DNA of 6,257 nucleotides from Phycisphaerae bacterium (GTDB taxonomy: Bacteria; Planctomycetota; Phycisphaerae; Phycisphaerales; SM1A02), in NCBI GenBank assembly GCA_018663565.1, contig JABJQE010000157.1:1-6257 (forward strand). Direction: 5' to 3'. Below, piece after piece: positions 5,702-6,257 of the stretch. The translations under genes were made by a program, and so were the position numbers. The notes under the pieces are model-generated. The model worked only from the letters and a program-made list of their open reading frames with translations. It was not told the DNA's origin and searched no databases. Each line of letters opens with the position of its first letter. Position 1 is the stretch's first letter.

Positions 5702-6257
5702 ATGAAATCACTGTTGGCATCCTTGGCCCTGATTGCAAGTGTAGCGCCCGCAGTCTCTGCGCCACCTCGGGCCAAATCGCCCAAGATGGATACTCCCACG
5801 ATGTCGCCACGCTCAAGCACGCAAGCAACCCATGGCGGAGACTCCCCTATCGCCACCTTCTTTGGGCAGGCCAGCGGTGAACGCTTTGGAGCCGCCGTAG
5901 GGCTGCGACCAGAAGGATTGCTTGTCGGCATCAACCGAGCATTGGATGCCTACGCAGCCCAAGGTGCTGTTGAGATGATTCGTCGACGCACTCCACTCAG
6001 CGGTGTGATTTGGGACGGGGACAATGTCAACCAACAATCAGATAGCCGCTATGAGCACGAGGGCGACGAACTTCCGGCGCAGGCCGATGCGTATCTCGGA
6101 TACGCACTCGATACTGATCGCCACCAAGCGGTTGTTGGCATGCGTGGCTTCGATCTGCCCGTCGACGTTCCCCCGCTGCACTTTGACGACGGTGGCGCGA
6201 TTGTCCTTAGGCGATCAAGCAATGAGTGGCGGCTCGACCAAGAAATCATCTTGATGA
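5702..6257 (+). CDS. Secreted FG-GAP repeat protein (3' end off window)
   Basis: This frame is open from ATG 5702 to the right edge, giving 185 visible residues. The N-terminus is a Sec-type signal peptide: Lys2, a hydrophobic core at about residues 4-18, and an Ala-Val-Ser-Ala cleavage site near residue 20. A low-complexity Pro/Ser/Thr stretch follows to about residue 48. Next comes GERFGAAVGLRPEGLLVG (59-76) with GAVEMIRR (88-95), which is the FG-GAP pattern of an integrin-alpha-like beta-propeller blade. A second, more degenerate blade follows at about 129-183, with AVVGMRGFD, then GGAIVLRR and EWRLDQEI. Such proteins are exported and often act in adhesion or surface binding, some with bound calcium. 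The substrate is not predictable. A purine-rich AGAGGA (5686-5691) lies 10 bases before the start. The 95-bp gap and unrelated content suggest a transcription unit separate from the ketosynthases. Confidence 0.75.
   Translation, partial: MKSLLASLALIASVAPAVSAPPRAKSPKMDTPTMSPRSSTQATHGGDSPIATFFGQASGERFGAAVGLRPEGLLVGINRALDAYAAQGAVEMIRRRTPLSGVIWDGDNVNQQSDSRYEHEGDELPAQADAYLGYALDTDRHQAVVGMRGFDLPVDVPPLHFDDGGAIVLRRSSNEWRLDQEIILM

Overview
This window looks like chromosome from a moderately GC-rich bacterium, most likely a planctomycete and perhaps Phycisphaerae-like. That placement is an inference. It rests on the style of the edge proteins (a membrane-anchored vWA protein with a long Pro/Val/Ala linker, and a secreted FG-GAP protein), a class II DAHP synthase, and a divergent ketosynthase pair. 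No taxonomic marker gene is present. Nothing points to a plasmid, phage or insertion sequence.

Layout from left to right. On the minus strand are a vWA-domain protein that runs off the left edge (442 to 1) and, upstream of it, a DoxX-like membrane protein with an unusual Ala/Pro/Lys/Glu-rich insert (1300 to 572). An imperfect palindrome that resembles a REP element lies between them (534-564). A 69-bp divergent spacer (1301-1369) separates this pair from plus-strand genes: a tRNA-Leu with anticodon UAG (1370-1451), a class II DAHP synthase that opens the shikimate pathway (1491-2852), a 169-bp spacer, two overlapping ketosynthase-fold genes (3022-4290 and 4287-5606), and a secreted FG-GAP protein that runs off the right edge (5702 onward). 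Both edge genes are incomplete. No gene-free stretch exceeds 300 bases.

The most interesting unit is the ketosynthase pair. The downstream protein keeps the Cys-His-His triad of a FabF-type enzyme. The upstream protein has the same fold but carries Glu, Met and Asn at the three triad positions. The 4-bp overlap and an internal Shine-Dalgarno site imply that they are made together. The simplest model is a heterodimer of one active subunit and one inactive, chain-length-factor-like subunit, as in type II polyketide synthases, but in reversed gene order and with no carrier protein or tailoring enzyme in view. The product cannot be read from this window.

The remaining genes (shikimate entry, tRNA, DoxX, vWA, FG-GAP) show no obvious functional link to the ketosynthases and look like ordinary chromosomal neighbours.
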